From positions 1,116,001 to 1,180,000 of the forward strand of contig MU008161.1 in the NCBI GenBank assembly GCA_010909165.1: a stretch of DNA of 64,000 nucleotides, in the 5' to 3' direction. Position 1 is the first letter of the stretch. Each line of letters starts with the position of its first letter. The DNA comes from Anthoceros angustus (taxonomy: Eukaryota; Streptophyta; Anthocerotopsida; Anthocerotales; Anthocerotaceae). Below the pieces are notes generated by a model that did no database searches, was not told the origin of the DNA, and saw only the letters and a program-made list of their open reading frames with translations. The position numbers were made by a program, and so were the translations under genes. Positions 34,275 to 46,154 of this stretch are shown piece after piece.

Positions 34275-34284
34275 TTTGAGAAAA

Positions 34285-36430
34285 ACGAGATGATTTATTG
34301 AGGTGAAAGAACGATGGAAAGAGACCATCTAGGAAGGGACAACAAATGGGGACCCGGGGGTCGGAGTGAAGAGGAGCAACTAAGCTCCCTACCTAAAGTG
34401 ACCAAGCGCACCCACAATGTCATATGCGGTAGAATAAGCGGCACGCAAACCACGGAGGAAGAGGAAAAGGCATCACCCACCGTCGCCACCTTATGGAGAA
34501 TCGCCGTTGAGGCGCCGTTGAAGAGCAATAGAAACCGCGGAAGTATGCCGTGAAGTACGAGAGGACAAGACTATGCCTCACAAGATGGTAAGCTTTGGCA
34601 CAAGACTTGATGAATTTGTCAAAGTCCTCGACCATTGCCCCATACGCTTTAGAGCAAGCGGGATAAAGAGGTGGCCGCTTGCATCACCGCTATACTTGGG
34701 AGAGTCAGACGGCAGCATGAGGGGTTGGTGATGACTGGCGGAGGTGGCGTCACGTGCGGTCGTAACCACTACATCCGCCACCACAACTGGTGCCACGGAC
34801 AAGGTATAAGTCCATACGATTGAGCGACACAGAAGAGTATACTCCGCTCCCTCCAGCCATATAGCCACTTTCGCGAGCAATGGCAAACATGGCGTCACGG
34901 ATGGCGTCGTGGTGGCAATCGATGACCCGTGGGGACAACGAGCAAGGTGGACACGAGGCGTCAAGGCGAGCCGCACTCACAAGTGAGGAGGCGAAGAAGC
35001 CACAGTCGGAGTAGGCCGAGACGGAATCGCATCGCGATGGTGAAGGTGGTTGGTGCGATGTGAAATCCCGTATGCATGGGGGCCAAGAGCCAAGCACCGC
35101 CCTTCCTGTAACAAGAGCGAGCCGCTCTAGTGGACACAGAGATGGAGGGGTCCCGAGGAGTGATCAAAAGCCCGGCCGAGCTCGCGTAGATGCCTCGCAA
35201 TCCCTAAAGCCATCGATGATAAATGTAGAAAGGAGGAAGTCCTTGAGCATCTGCGATAACATGTCTACGGCGCCTCAAGGGCGATTGGAGAGAAGGTTCC
35301 TCCTCCACACTTGATCGAGATCCTCGAGAAAGGGCTTGTCATGGAGGATGAAGCAGGAAGCCAAGGCAGGCAGAGGGCCCAACTCCCAAGAAAGCCGGGA
35401 AGAGACCTCGATGAGGCGATCCTCGCCTCCAAATTGCAGGCGGGGATGCTTGCTGGGCTGGCCAGTCGCCTGTGGCACTCAAAAGCCCCAGGCCCAAGAT
35501 GTCCCAAGAGTATCCATAATCTTAGTATCAAACCCGGGCCGGGACAAAAGGACCGAGACTGAGGCACAGACGGATGAGGTACCAGGCGCCTAGCAAAAAT
35601 GAAGGAAAGGATTCCAAAGGCCACCCGAGCATCCTCCAAAGAAAAGGGAGGTCTTCAATATGGGAGAGGTCCTGCAAGGGCCTTGTCCAGAAGCTCCCAA
35701 TGAAGTCGGGAACCAAAGGGACCCCAAGAATCCATGAGACCAAGAGCCGGAGCAATCTCCCAGCAGAAACCGCAGAGTAGGTGATCCCGACGGAGACCGA
35801 CGCTGCACTTGGACATCTTGACCTTCAAGCCCTGTAGCTCGGAGAGAATATCTCAAAGGCCTCCTTGACTTTGTCCCTGTGCCCGAGGATGTGAGAATGC
35901 CCCGCCAACGAAGGGAAGACACAAGGCTGGAGAGGGCGGCCCCAGATGTGGCCCTATAGTGAGCAATAGCGAAGAGAGCACCGCCTAGCGGGTCGCCTTG
36001 CTCGGTGGGCCGATTCCAAGACGAGACGGCGAAACTCAAGAGACGTTCAGCCGGTAGTAGAGGTTGGAGGACCTCCGTAGAAGCACCGGACAAAGGGTAT
36101 AAGACTCTAGACGCCAAGATCCCTAAGCTCCTCAAAGATGACGCCCGAAATGGTATTGAAGGCGTTCTCGACATCCACCGTAAGACTACCCAATCCGGGT
36201 GGGTATCAAGGCAAGCTTTCACCCCTAGCACCAGACTCCCCGGAGTGCAATGCCAAATTGAAGGGGTTGAAGTCTTGGAGAAGGGAGCACTTAGAGAGCG
36301 ATACCGAGTAGCCGCATGAAGGCCTCCCAATCGCGAGTGGGCGACGCCGAGCGGGCTTGTCCATAGCGAAAGCCTACTAGCTGCAAGAACAGCTGAAATC
36401 CGGTGAGGCATCTCTCCACGAGCCACCGCA
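34285..36430 (-). mobile_element. Non-LTR retrotransposon relic with RT (RLE-type LINE), copy 2
   Basis: Minus strand, 5'-truncated. From 36430 downward: RT N-part VARGEMPHRISAVLAAS; RT palm LTVDVENAFNTISGVIFEEL near 36110-36170; EQGDPLGGALFAIAHYRA near 35950-36000; then the post-RT region (DFIGSFWTRPLQDLSHIEDL; FILHDKPFLEDL), the knuckle HLARCPHG followed by THHDAIRDAMFAIARESGYM, MDLYLVRG, a VVVADVVVT strand and FIPLAL...AMVEDFDKF. Frameshifts and stops break it throughout. Where a functional copy would have the catalytic ADD motif (about 35890-35916) the sequence reads AGHSHILG, so it is dead. The 3' UTR matches copy 1 down to about 34285. Confidence 0.85.
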
Positions 36431-37618
36431 GCAGCCAGAGAAAAGAGCTCTTTCTTTTGTAGAACTCAAGTATTCCATGTTCAAAAAATAAAACTTAGAT
36501 GGATATGTAATATAGAAAATAAATACCGTCTATGAATATCACATCGAATTAACCCCTTTAATGGGTATCGACCCGTGGACGATAATGTTGCTTAAAAAGG
36601 GTGGTATGTTCAAATGTATCTCAAATTCAAAAGAAATAGAAGGAAAAAATACATACAAAAATTTCTAAACAAAATGTTAACACAGCTTAGAGCTTTCTTT
36701 TGAACTTTAACACCACCATGACTATCACCTTCAATTAATTTTCTTTGTGGGTATTAAATCTAGACCACAGCCCGTTAAAAGTGATATCAAATCATGATCT
36801 ATTCAGAAGAAAAGGAAAACAAAAATATAAACAAGAACACTGACAAAAAGTTATAAAATCTACCTAGTTATAAGGTTTACTATTGAATTAAGATGGCTTT
36901 GAAGCCATGGAGTTACCATTCAATTATCATGGCTTTGCAACCATTGATTTTATTATTAAATTAAAATAATTTTATACTTATCCACTAAAAATAATATATA
37001 CATCTTATCAATTCAATGTTGGAAACTGAACTCAACTCAAACATACTTCTTTATATCAACTATGGCTCAAATCAATTACACTTCTTCTCAAATATGACTT
37101 TTGGTACGACGTTGATACATCGCCGACAAATGAAAGACGACATGAATGATACGACGTTGATACATCGCCGAGAAATGAAAGACGACATGAATGATGCCTC
37201 ACATCAAACTAAAAGGAGCAGCGGCGGTGACATCTGAAAGCTACGGGAAAACTTTTAGGTACGCACCTAGAGTTCTCGATTAGCAAGGAACAGACCCATA
37301 GTCTTGGGATGCTTGGCAAAGAAGAGACCAAGATACTGGCAAGTTACAGCTGGTGTGGATATCAAAACCATCGAAAACCCTTAAGCTCTCATATCTGAGC
37401 CTCGCATATCCCGCCGAAGAAGCCAACCATGCCCAGCATACACCTGAACCCATTACAATGCTCAGTTGTCTGTGTTCACCCACTCGTTATATCATGTACT
37501 CCCCCCTGAACTTAATATTTACAAGTACCGATTGCAGAGGCCAGCCCAACGCCTACAAATGCCTAACCTTCGGCACGTTGCAAGCCAGGGAGAAGCCTTT
37601 ACAGGTCACCAAATTCGA
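36431..37618. other. AT-rich intergenic region
   Basis: Low-GC DNA with a 45-bp duplication (listed separately). The 3' UTR of VPS28 should lie close to 37618. No gene recognised. Confidence 0.45.
37106..37195. repeat. 45-bp tandem duplication x2
   Basis: 37106-37150 and 37151-37195 (starting ACGACGTTGATACATCGCCG) differ at one base. Confidence 0.95.
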
Positions 37619-38360
37619 TCACGAGTTGGGCAAGGACTGTATGAAGGCATTGTAAGATGATTCCAGGTCAAAGAGCAACTGGCGGGATTGTTGCTCATTC
37701 AGCTCATCCGAAGCCCCCATCTTGTTCAGGCTGGAAATCCAATCCCTCCCTTTCACCTTCCCGAGAAAGTCCGGAGGTAACTGAGGAACACGGTTGAGAG
37801 CTGCCAGCAGCTCCGACAGCAACGGATGCACCTGATCTACGGCCACCATATTGAGCTTCAGGGAATCCATGGCCGTAATGAAGTGCTGCACACACTCAGC
37901 AACAGCCACAGCCGTCCCAGAGTCAGAAGACGATCCCTTGTGCTCAACCGTGGCAGGTATTCCAGAAACAAGAAGGCGATTTGCTGCTAAAGGGCAATCC
38001 ATCTTATACCTAACCACAGCAACAATCGAAACAAGCAGTGTCAGCAAATTAGCAGGCCCGATCCGCTACTCACACATAAACCCTACAAAGGCAAACCACA
38101 ATCCACCACATCTCCTCTCACGCTGCCATAAAGCGCTCCACATCAGGCACGGTGTCCCTCAAAGTCGTCTTCAGAGTTCTGAATTGCGCGATGAGCTTGG
38201 TGCATGCCGGCTCGTACTCCTTTGCGCTGATCACATCCCTCACATACGCCTTCTCCAGCTTCTCCGTGGTCTTGATGATAGCGAACAGATCCGCGAAGTT
38301 GTCATACATCTCTCTCTCCCGCTTATCCGCCCACAGCCTCACCTCATGCTGCCCCGCCAT
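37619..38360 (-). CDS. VPS28: VPS28, ESCRT-I subunit
   Basis: Core subunit of ESCRT-I, which sorts ubiquitinated cargo into multivesicular endosomes. Two exons, 38122-38360 and 37619-38009, join in phase into 209 codons, the normal length. The N-terminal domain binds the ESCRT-I core: VRLWADKREREMYDNFADLF, EKAYVRDVISAKEY. The junction reads ERFMAA-YKMDCPLAANRL. The C-terminal four-helix domain holds CVQHFITAMDSLKLNMVAVD, ILPPDF-like LPPDFLGKVKGRDW and ELNEQQSRQLLFDLESSYNA. I chose the ATG at 38360 because VRLWADKRERE starts the conserved region five codons on; upstream in-frame residues are not conserved. Divergent from ARC6, with 601 bp between start codons. Confidence 0.95.
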
Positions 38361-38961
38361 CGTTCCTCCGCCAACAAAATCGCGGAATTCCTGCAAGTCT
38401 CCCAGCAAATGCTCCGCACAACAATCGACTCAAATAATGACGCGTCTTGCACGCGTCTCGATGCCAACCCCGAAAATCGCCGGAAATTGATACGCGAGCG
38501 ATATTCAGATTTCTAGGGCAGATATCGAACAGTAATAAACAGAGCCGTTGGAAGTCATGGGAAAGATGATATTCAGCCTTGTCTTTTGCCAGCGTGCCAT
38601 TTCTTTCAGCCTTGCTAGAGGTCGGCCTCCCCGGCTCCGCCCCTCCTCCTCCTTTCCCTCCATTTTTGGCATCCTCGCTTTGTGTGCGGCTCCCTTCTAG
38701 TTCCAGGCTCCTTCTTGCCCAATTCGAGCATCGCCGTTGCCGTGTCTCCTGCCCCTTTGCATGCTGTGTGATCGCGGGCTGTTGTCTGTGCCGATTTTGG
38801 AGCGGCCGCTGCATTTCATCTCGGTGTGTGGATTTTGCTGGAGGGAAGAGATGGAGGAAAGCAGATCAGCTGGTGATGGCCGAGCTTAAGGAGCCGGAAA
38901 TTTGAGAGGCCTGCTTGACTTCTGCAATCTCGAGAAGCGTCTCTTTCAGAGTTTTTCCAGG
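38361..38961. promoter_or_regulatory. Shared divergent promoter of VPS28 and ARC6
   Basis: The start codons of VPS28 (-) and ARC6 (+) face away across 601 bp, so both promoters and 5' UTRs must lie here or overlap. The centre (38600-38780) is CT-rich. No specific binding site could be assigned. Confidence 0.55.
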
Positions 38962-41900
38962 ATGGATGGGAGTCTGGTTGCGAGCGTGGGAGCGCAATGC
39001 AGCGGGCCTGGCTTGCTGTCCAGCGGGGTAATAGCCTCAGGCGGTGTGGCTGGTGCCGGGGGTGGTTGGAAGGGGTTGTCACAATGCACGCGAGCTGTGT
39101 TGAGGAGGAGTGATTCTGGCAGCAGTGGTAGGTCCTTATCGCATTCCGCAGCGAGGAGCTTGAACAGCGGGCCGCTGCTAGGATGGTTTCCAGCAACACC
39201 GTCGTGGCGGCGTGGAAAGGGAGGTTTCAAAAAGAACCGGAGCACGTTGTGTGTGGTTCACAGTACCTTGGCTACGGAATCCCTGCCTACGTTCCCCATG
39301 GAGCCCGCAGAGCCCGTGGAGAAGACGCTTGCACTTCCCATCGACTTGTATCAGGTGTGTCCTCGTGTCTCTTGGAGGGAAAGGTTGTGGTTTTGATTCT
39401 GCGATGCCGGCAAATTGTACTCATAGCGAGCGGGCGTAGGGGGTGTAAGTCTGTGTACCCTTGTCAGTTGTCCCTTGCGTATGCAGCAGGGAAGATGTAA
39501 GCCGTGAGGTTAGTAGTAGGTGAAACAACGTGCCAGGATCACATGCTTGGCTTGCAGGTGAATCTGTGGGCCGAAGACTAAGCTTGTTCATCCTGTGTAA
39601 TAGGGTCTATAGAAGACTAGGGCAGGCAGGGGAAAGTCACAAAGAGACGCATGTCAGTATCTGCTCTCGCCTGGACAAATTCTCAGCAGTTTGTCGTGAC
39701 TTGACCACATGTTCAAGGTCCTTCTGTTGTTTGCTTTCTGACCAGTAGGATGGTATTCCAGGTTCTTGGGGCGGAGACACATTTCCTGGCGGATGGGATA
39801 GCCAGGTGCTTTGAGTCTCGAGTTGCAAATGCCCCAACTGAGAAGTTCTCAGAGGAGACTCTTCTCGTGCGTGAGGAGATTCTCAGAGCTGCAAGAGATA
39901 CCCTATGCGACCCTGAGATGCGCGGTCAATACAACCAGGGGCTCGTAGAAGATGAGTCCGGCACTATCGTTGTTGATATACCTTGGAGCAAGGTATAGTC
40001 ATCCCGGTAGCATATGGCAAATGAAATTTGTGTATTTTAATGGCAAGACAGAGATCCACTGGCTGCTTGTTCTCTAAGTCGTTGCTTGATGCAGGTGTCT
40101 GGGGCGTTGTGCATCCTTCTCGAGATCGGAGAGACGGAGATCGTATTACAGGCTGGCCAAGGTCTACTTGACGATGAATCCAGCAGCAGTTTCCGTCGTG
40201 ATGTTTTGCTAGCCATGGCTTTGGCTCACGTTGACCTGTCTCGAGAGGCATTGGCCCAAACTCCACGGGCTATTGTCAGTGCTTGTGACCATCTTGAGAA
40301 AGCGTTGAACCTCCTGCAGGTCTGTTTCTTTTCTTTGAGTTACAAGGGTCTAACCACGTCGGCTTCTCCTTGATCCTGACTTGGCTGCTATGTTTGTGCC
40401 AAGTACTTTAATCTGAGTTCTTTGCTTGTACATCAGGAGGAGAATGGGGTCGGCTTTGCTCCGGAACTGCAAAGTCAGATCTCGCGTACACTGAGCGAAA
40501 TCAGACCGCAATTTGCGCTAGAGCTTCTGTCCTTGTCTCTAGACAAGGAGAATGCTTCAATGCGTGCGGATGGTATTAGTTGCCTTCGATCTTTTTATCC
40601 GCCAACGACGGCACATATTCCACCGAGGGTTTCAACCCCTAGTTCGCCAACACAAAGATCCTCGCTCCCCTTTAAATAATAAGTTCATATGCTCCTTGAT
40701 ATATAAGGCTTAACATCTTGAGGATAGAGGAGCCCTAGCCAAGATCATTGCCCTCGATGACATAGCATAGAAGCTTTGTGATGGATATATATATTTGAAT
40801 ATAGTGGAGCTCACATACATCAAGATTGAATATATAGATACGCTGCGAAGAGAGCACCGCCTCAAAGAAACCACTCCCAAGATAGGTACTACACAGTGAA
40901 GGAACACAACTCCGCTGTGAAGGAGCACCACTCATGTGAAGGAACACCACCACTCTCCAGAAGGAACACCACCACTCTCCATGTGGAAGGAACATCTATT
41001 CCACAGGAAGGAACATCTATCTCCACAGGAAGGAGCACCACCACTCTCCACGGAAGGAAGGAGCACCACCACTCTGCTGTGAAGGAACACCACCACTCTC
41101 CGCGAAGGAACACTACCACTCTCCACGGAAGGAACACTACCACTCTCCACATCTAATATCTAATTAGTAGTCCACCTATATAGACTTCTTCTTCTTCTTT
41201 TATCTTAAAAGTTTATTTATTATCTTTATAGATTATATTATAAAAATATTATTTATAAAATTAAATTATTATTCACTTATAATATTCTTCTTGTAGAAAC
41301 CTACTTACATCTCCCCATGACACTATGAGTACTAGGATGTGAGGCAATGACACCGGAAAACCATGGGTTATTATGTCATGGTATTTGGACTTCATGGTGT
41401 AGTTGGTTTATTACCCTTAGGGACTTGAATACAATTGTTATTGTTGTTGTTGTTCATCTAATTGGTTCTCACGTCCATTTGACAATGAGAGTCTCGGTTT
41501 GAGTAAAGTGAAGTCATGTTGGAAAGAACAGTCCGATTGGTCTAAATTGGAGTGTTATATATACCTTATTAAATTTAAGGTGTATATTAGTTTTAAATAT
41601 TTAACGATATCCAACCCTCTTGGATTTATTACATTTCATCTTTGGACACATTCCCAAGCTAGAGGCTATTTAACCTTACAAACTTAATTTGGAAGCCCCA
41701 CCATGCAAAGGAGGCCCACATTTGTCCAAGACAATCGCCTTCTTTGTCCATATGGGTCAACAGTTTCCACGCCATAGCTTCTTCTTAACGTCCATCGTCT
41801 GCGATCCTCTCATGCCCGGCCGCCTTACGCGCCATGCCCAATTCCCTATGCCCCATACCCATATGTCTAAGTCGCCTTACAGCACCTAAGTGGCTCCCAA

Positions 41901-44900
41901 GGCTGAAGGTTAAAACCTTATGCATGTCATAAGTTTCGATTATGATCTTTAGCCTAAGCTCGTTGTTGATGAACAACGTGTGCCTTACTCAGAATGATGA
42001 AACGTGTGAGCAATTCTTTTTATTTCTTGTGTCTTTGCAATTAAGGCGTTGTATGTGTATGCCACTAATGTATTTTTCTTGTCCCATGGTGGTCCTTCTC
42101 CCCTTAGTGGACATGAATATCATTGTTGTTGTTGAGCAATCTTATCACATCTCACGCGCCGAGTTGGATCTCGACAGCGCATATCTCAAAAGGCTACTCA
42201 TATTTATTTTGTATCCTCCAATCATGTATGTTTTCTATCTCCGCCTAACCCTACATCCATAAAGTACCTTGGCATCCATGCTATTTAAGCATGATAGTTT
42301 AAGCCTCCACAGCCATGATGAGGCATGGGACCAAAATGGACATGGAGCTATGTCATGGACTTGTTGATTGTGAGCATGGATAATGGAGCTGGAAGACACC
42401 CAAGTTGTGCTAGTGCCCAAATAGTGGGCTCCATTGCTAAATGTAGGGGTGCTTAATTCATTAGGTCTTTTTAGAGATCCAATGACACAATGAAAATATC
42501 CATCACCTCTATTTCTGAAATCTATTACAAGAGGCCATTCAAGAAATTAAAATTACAACCCGATGTTAGAAATTTAATATATATTACTATATATCAGAAA
42601 AATAATTTCAAATAATACTAATATAATATACACCTTGCATAAACTGTCACCCTTGTATGGAAAGAAGAAAGTTCTGGACAACAATAATGACAACAGAATC
42701 AAGTGGAGAAAACAATGTGCGGTCATCAGGGCCTAGCTCTTGAAGTGTGTCACCGATGGATAATTCATAAGCTGTTCCAAATAAGACAAAAATTATTAGT
42801 TTCAAAACAAAGTATGTCAAAAGAGGCCAAATATATATACTGGTCCATAATTAATCAACGATTCCTGCTGCTTGACCACCTAAAGCTCCTGCTACGACAG
42901 CTCCCGGACCGAACTTTTGACCACATTAGCATGATTGTGAGAGGGCAATTGAGGAACAGACGAGGATACCAACCACGAGAAGTAGCCTATGTAAAAAGAT
43001 CAAAATAGAATAGACTTGCTGCCTCTGGCTCTCCTGTTGGACAGCATGACTTAAATAAAATTTTCTTCTCCTTCTGCATGAAATGATGGAGAAAGGTCGA
43101 AGAGAAACGCAACAACATCCCTAACGAAGACCACCGCTAAGTTGAGGAGAGAGGGAAACGAAGCGAAGAATAGAAAGCTTAAGTGCTTGACGAAGCTGAA
43201 ACGTATGTCTTTGAAGTAACATCTATCCTTGTCAGTTGTCCCTTGCGTATGCAGCAGGGAAGATGTAAAGCCGTGAGGTTAGTAGTAGGTGAAACAACGT
43301 GCCAGGATCACATGCTTGGCTTGCAGGTGAATCTGTGGGCCGAAGACTAAGCTTGTTCATCCTGTGTAATAGGGTCTATAGAAGACTAGGGCAGGCAGGG
43401 AAAGTCACAAAGAGACGCATGTCAGTATCTGCTCTCGCCTGGACAAATTCTCAGCAGTTTGTCGTGACTTGACCACATGTTCAAGGTCCTTCTGTTGTTT
43501 GCTTTCTGACCAGTAGGATGGTATTCCAGGTTCTTGGGGCGGAGACACATTTCCTGGCGGATGGGATAGCCAGGTGCTTTGAGTCTCGAGTTGCAAATGC
43601 CCCAACTGAGAAGTTCTCAGAGGAGACTCTTCTCGTGCGTGAGGAGATTCTCAGAGCTGCAAGAGATACCCTATGCGACCCTGAGATGCGCGGTCAATAC
43701 AACCAGGGGCTCGTAGAAGATGAGTCCGGCACTATCGTTGTTGATATACCTTGGAGCAAGGTATAGTCATCCCGGTAGCATATGGCAAATGAAATTTGTG
43801 TATTTTAATGGCAAGACAGAGATCCACTGGCTGCTTGTTCTCTAAGTCGTTGCTTGATGCAGGTGTCTGGGGCGTTGTGCATCCTTCTCGAGATCGGAGA
43901 GACGGAGATCGTATTACAGGCTGGCCAAGGTCTACTTGACGATGAATCCAGCAGCAGTTTCCGTCGTGATGTTTTGCTAGCCATGGCTTTGGCTCACGTT
44001 GACCTGTCTCGAGAGGCATTGGCCCAAACTCCACGGGCTATTGTCAGTGCTTGTGACCATCTTGAGAAAGCGTTGAACCTCCTGCAGGTCTGTTTCTTTT
44101 CTTTGAGTTACAAGGGTCTAACCACGTCGGCTTCTCCTTGATCCTGACTTGGCTGCTATGTTTGTGCCAAGTACTTTAATCTGAGTTCTTTGCTTGTACA
44201 TGAACAGGAGGAGAATGGGGTCGGCTTTGCTCCGGAACTGCAAAGTCAGATCTCGCGTACACTGAGCGAAATCAGACCGCAATTTGCGCTAGAGCTTCTG
44301 TCCTTGTCTCTAGACAAGGAGAATGCTTCAATGCGTGCGGATGGTATTAGTTGCCTTCGAAACATTCTCTGGGCCAACGGAGCTTCCTACGGGCCCTTTG
44401 GAGCGGGACTCACGCGTACTCGTGATGAGTTTATGAAAGAAGCCTTTGTGCACATGACAGCTCTGGAACAGGTTCCTGTTCACAGAACTCGGCTCTATCG
44501 ACTCCTTTGTTTGTCAGCTATAAGGTGGTGTAAGTTCCGGTACAGTGCGCATGGTTGCTAATGTGTGTCTGACTTTGTAGGTGGAGCTGTATACTGAAAC
44601 GCCGGTGAACATACCAGCGGAGCCCTCGGAAGTATATGCCGCAGCTCTTGCCCACGTTGCAGAGGGATTTGTGGGCAAAAAACCACGTTTGATAAAGGAG
44701 GCGGACAGCTTATTTTTGCAGTTGCAGCAAACCAATGGGGATATTGGTGATTTTAGAACTACTGATCATCCACTGGAGTACTCTGTGGAGAGGGCCATGT
44801 GTGCTTTGCTGCTCGGTGAAGTGGGCGACTGCAGGGCGTGGTTAGATATAGAGGGCAAAAATCCTAATCTGCGGGACCCAGCTATCATAGACTTTGTATA

Positions 44901-46154
44901 TGAACATTCGGAAGGACTAGTGGAAGGCGATGATTTGCCAGGGCTGTGTAAGCTTCTTGAGAATTGGCTATCAGAGGAGGTTTTTCCAAAGTTTAGAGAG
45001 ATTGAGGGCCTGCATGTCACCCTTGGGGACTACTACGATGATCCTATCGTCCTTGAGTACTTGGAGTCATCAGAGATGCAAGGCCCACCACTAGCAGCAG
45101 CTGCAGCCATAGCCAAGATTGGACAAGGTGCTGGAGCTGCTCTTGACACGGTGAAGGCAACTCTCCAGAAGGTTTTCCCTCTAGGCAGGAAGAGTCCCAG
45201 CAGCACTGCTGGTGAAGGCGTGCAGAACAGTTTTCGAGTGTTCCCCCTGGATGACTTCCAAGAGGGGTCGCAAACAGAAGATGAGTACGAGCAGAGCTTT
45301 GCCTCCCCAAGTGCAGGTGCCTTGGACGTAGTCTCCAGGTCGAGTCAGAAAGACAAAGGGCCTTTGGAGGGAATCTCTCCTCCGTCAAGTCGGAACCGCG
45401 GAATCACGCTGGCTTGCATAGGGGTGGTGTTTGGAGCTCTGGCCTACGCCGGTACAAAATCTTCCACCATACAACAGCAATGGAGAAAACTAGTGGTACA
45501 ACCCCCTGCCTCAGTTTCAACTTCTGCAACACCAGGTATGTTCCCAAGCTTACTGTGCCGGATATTTCCATCTTTAGACGTGATATCCCTGTCTAGCTGG
45601 CCTGACAAGCTCTCTTCTCCAAAAACGAGTGCAGCACAAGTTGAACAACTGCTAGCAGCAGATCAGTGGACGAGAATGGATGCGAGCATAGCAGAGTATC
45701 TGATAAGAAAGTGGCAGACCGTGAAAGCCCGTGCACTAGGGGTCAATCACTCTGCCGCTCAGCTTCCCGAGGTGCAGTATCAGTCCCCACTTCCAGCACC
45801 ATTTCCAGCACAGTTATCGCTTCGGTGAATGTTTAACCTAACCCAAATTTTCTACTATGCCAGATACTTGACGGAGAAATGCTGCAAAGCTGGAGGGACC
45901 GCGCAAACGATGTTGCCCAACGTGGATGGTTCTGGGAGTACACTCTACTGGACCTCAACATAGACAGTGTCACGGTGAGCCCAGATGGCAGGAAAGCCAT
46001 GGTAGAAGCCACGTTGCAAGAATATGCAAGGTTGTATGATAAGGGGCAACCCGAACACAGTGACTCCTACCGAAGTACGTACACCACTCGGTATGACCTC
46101 CAGTTGTTAGAGGGTGGGTGGAGGATAACTGCCGGAGCCGTGTTGCGCTCTTAG
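38962..46154 (+). CDS. ARC6: ARC6, plastid-division J-like inner-envelope protein
   Basis: Inner-envelope protein that anchors the FtsZ ring at the plastid division site. Using exon copy B, exons 38962-39354, 43530-43760, 43863-44087, 44208-44471, 44581-45771 and 45864-46154 join in phase 0 into 864 codons (Arabidopsis about 800). Exon 1 encodes a transit peptide and the conserved PIDLYQ. Exon 2 holds the degenerate J-like domain (VLGAETHFLADGIARCFESR), lacking the HPD of true DnaJ. Later landmarks: DDLPGLCKLLENWLSEEVFP, LGDYYDDPIVLEYLES, one transmembrane segment (GITLACIGVVFGALAYAGTK) and a C-terminal domain (EYTLLDLNIDSVTVSPDGRK; YTTRYDLQLLEGGWRITAGA). Exon 5 ends at GAG|GTGCAG, giving PEILDG as in homologues. 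The gene is interrupted by a duplication of exons 2-4 plus 2.6 kb of foreign DNA inside what becomes a large intron. Confidence 0.9.
39459..40589 (+). repeat. ARC6 internal duplication, copy A (exons 2, 3 and truncated 4)
   Basis: Almost identical to 43227-44360. Exon copies: 39762-39992 (231 bp), 40095-40319 (225 bp) and a truncated exon 4 from 40437, which leaves homology at 40589 and then hits a stop at about 40677. Differences seen: one-base indels near 39499 and 39631, and loss of GAAC before the exon-4 acceptor (CATCAG versus CATGAACAG). Both complete exons are multiples of three and phase 0. Confidence 0.97.
40590..43226. other. Foreign 2.6-kb insert between the two ARC6 exon copies
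   Basis: AT-rich DNA unrelated to ARC6. It contains the 24-bp minisatellite at 40899-41152, two diverged copies of a block (around 41400-41470 and 42090-42160, sharing CCTTAG..GACxTGAATA..ATTGTTxTTGTTG), and an unidentified 101-codon frame at 42703-43008 (+; ending REVAYVKRSK). I see no terminal inverted repeat, target duplication or Helitron end. The microhomology CCTTGTCAG marks the right edge. Confidence 0.8.
40899..41152. repeat. ~24-bp minisatellite inside the ARC6 insert
   Basis: About eleven imperfect copies of a unit like GAAGGAACACCACCACTCTC, with variants GGAGCACC and GGAACATCTATTCCACAG. A comparable but distinct CTCTCCACC-rich minisatellite lies at 6778-6895. Confidence 0.88.
43227..44360 (+). 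repeat. ARC6 internal duplication, copy B
   Basis: Second copy, continuous with the rest of exon 4 and the downstream exons, so this is the copy used for the full-length reading. Its left edge joins the foreign insert; homology with copy A starts at CCTTGTCAG. Confidence 0.97.

Larger units (their letters stand above)
32753..34284. other. AT-rich intergenic region with a transcript-like minisatellite
   Basis: No gene recognised. 33200-33600 is strongly AT-rich. The minisatellite and foldback near its right end are listed separately. Confidence 0.45.

Noticed and set aside
42700-43010. Insert ORF as an organelle-derived gene
   Set aside because: Neither strand gave a recognisable plastid or mitochondrial protein; a Gly/Ala-rich minus-strand peptide was too short to support transfer.
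45535-45580. Possible extra intron in ARC6 exon 5 (GGTATGTT...TTTAG)
   Set aside because: Only about 45 bp and in frame; too short for a usual plant intron, and the open frame continues without it being removed.
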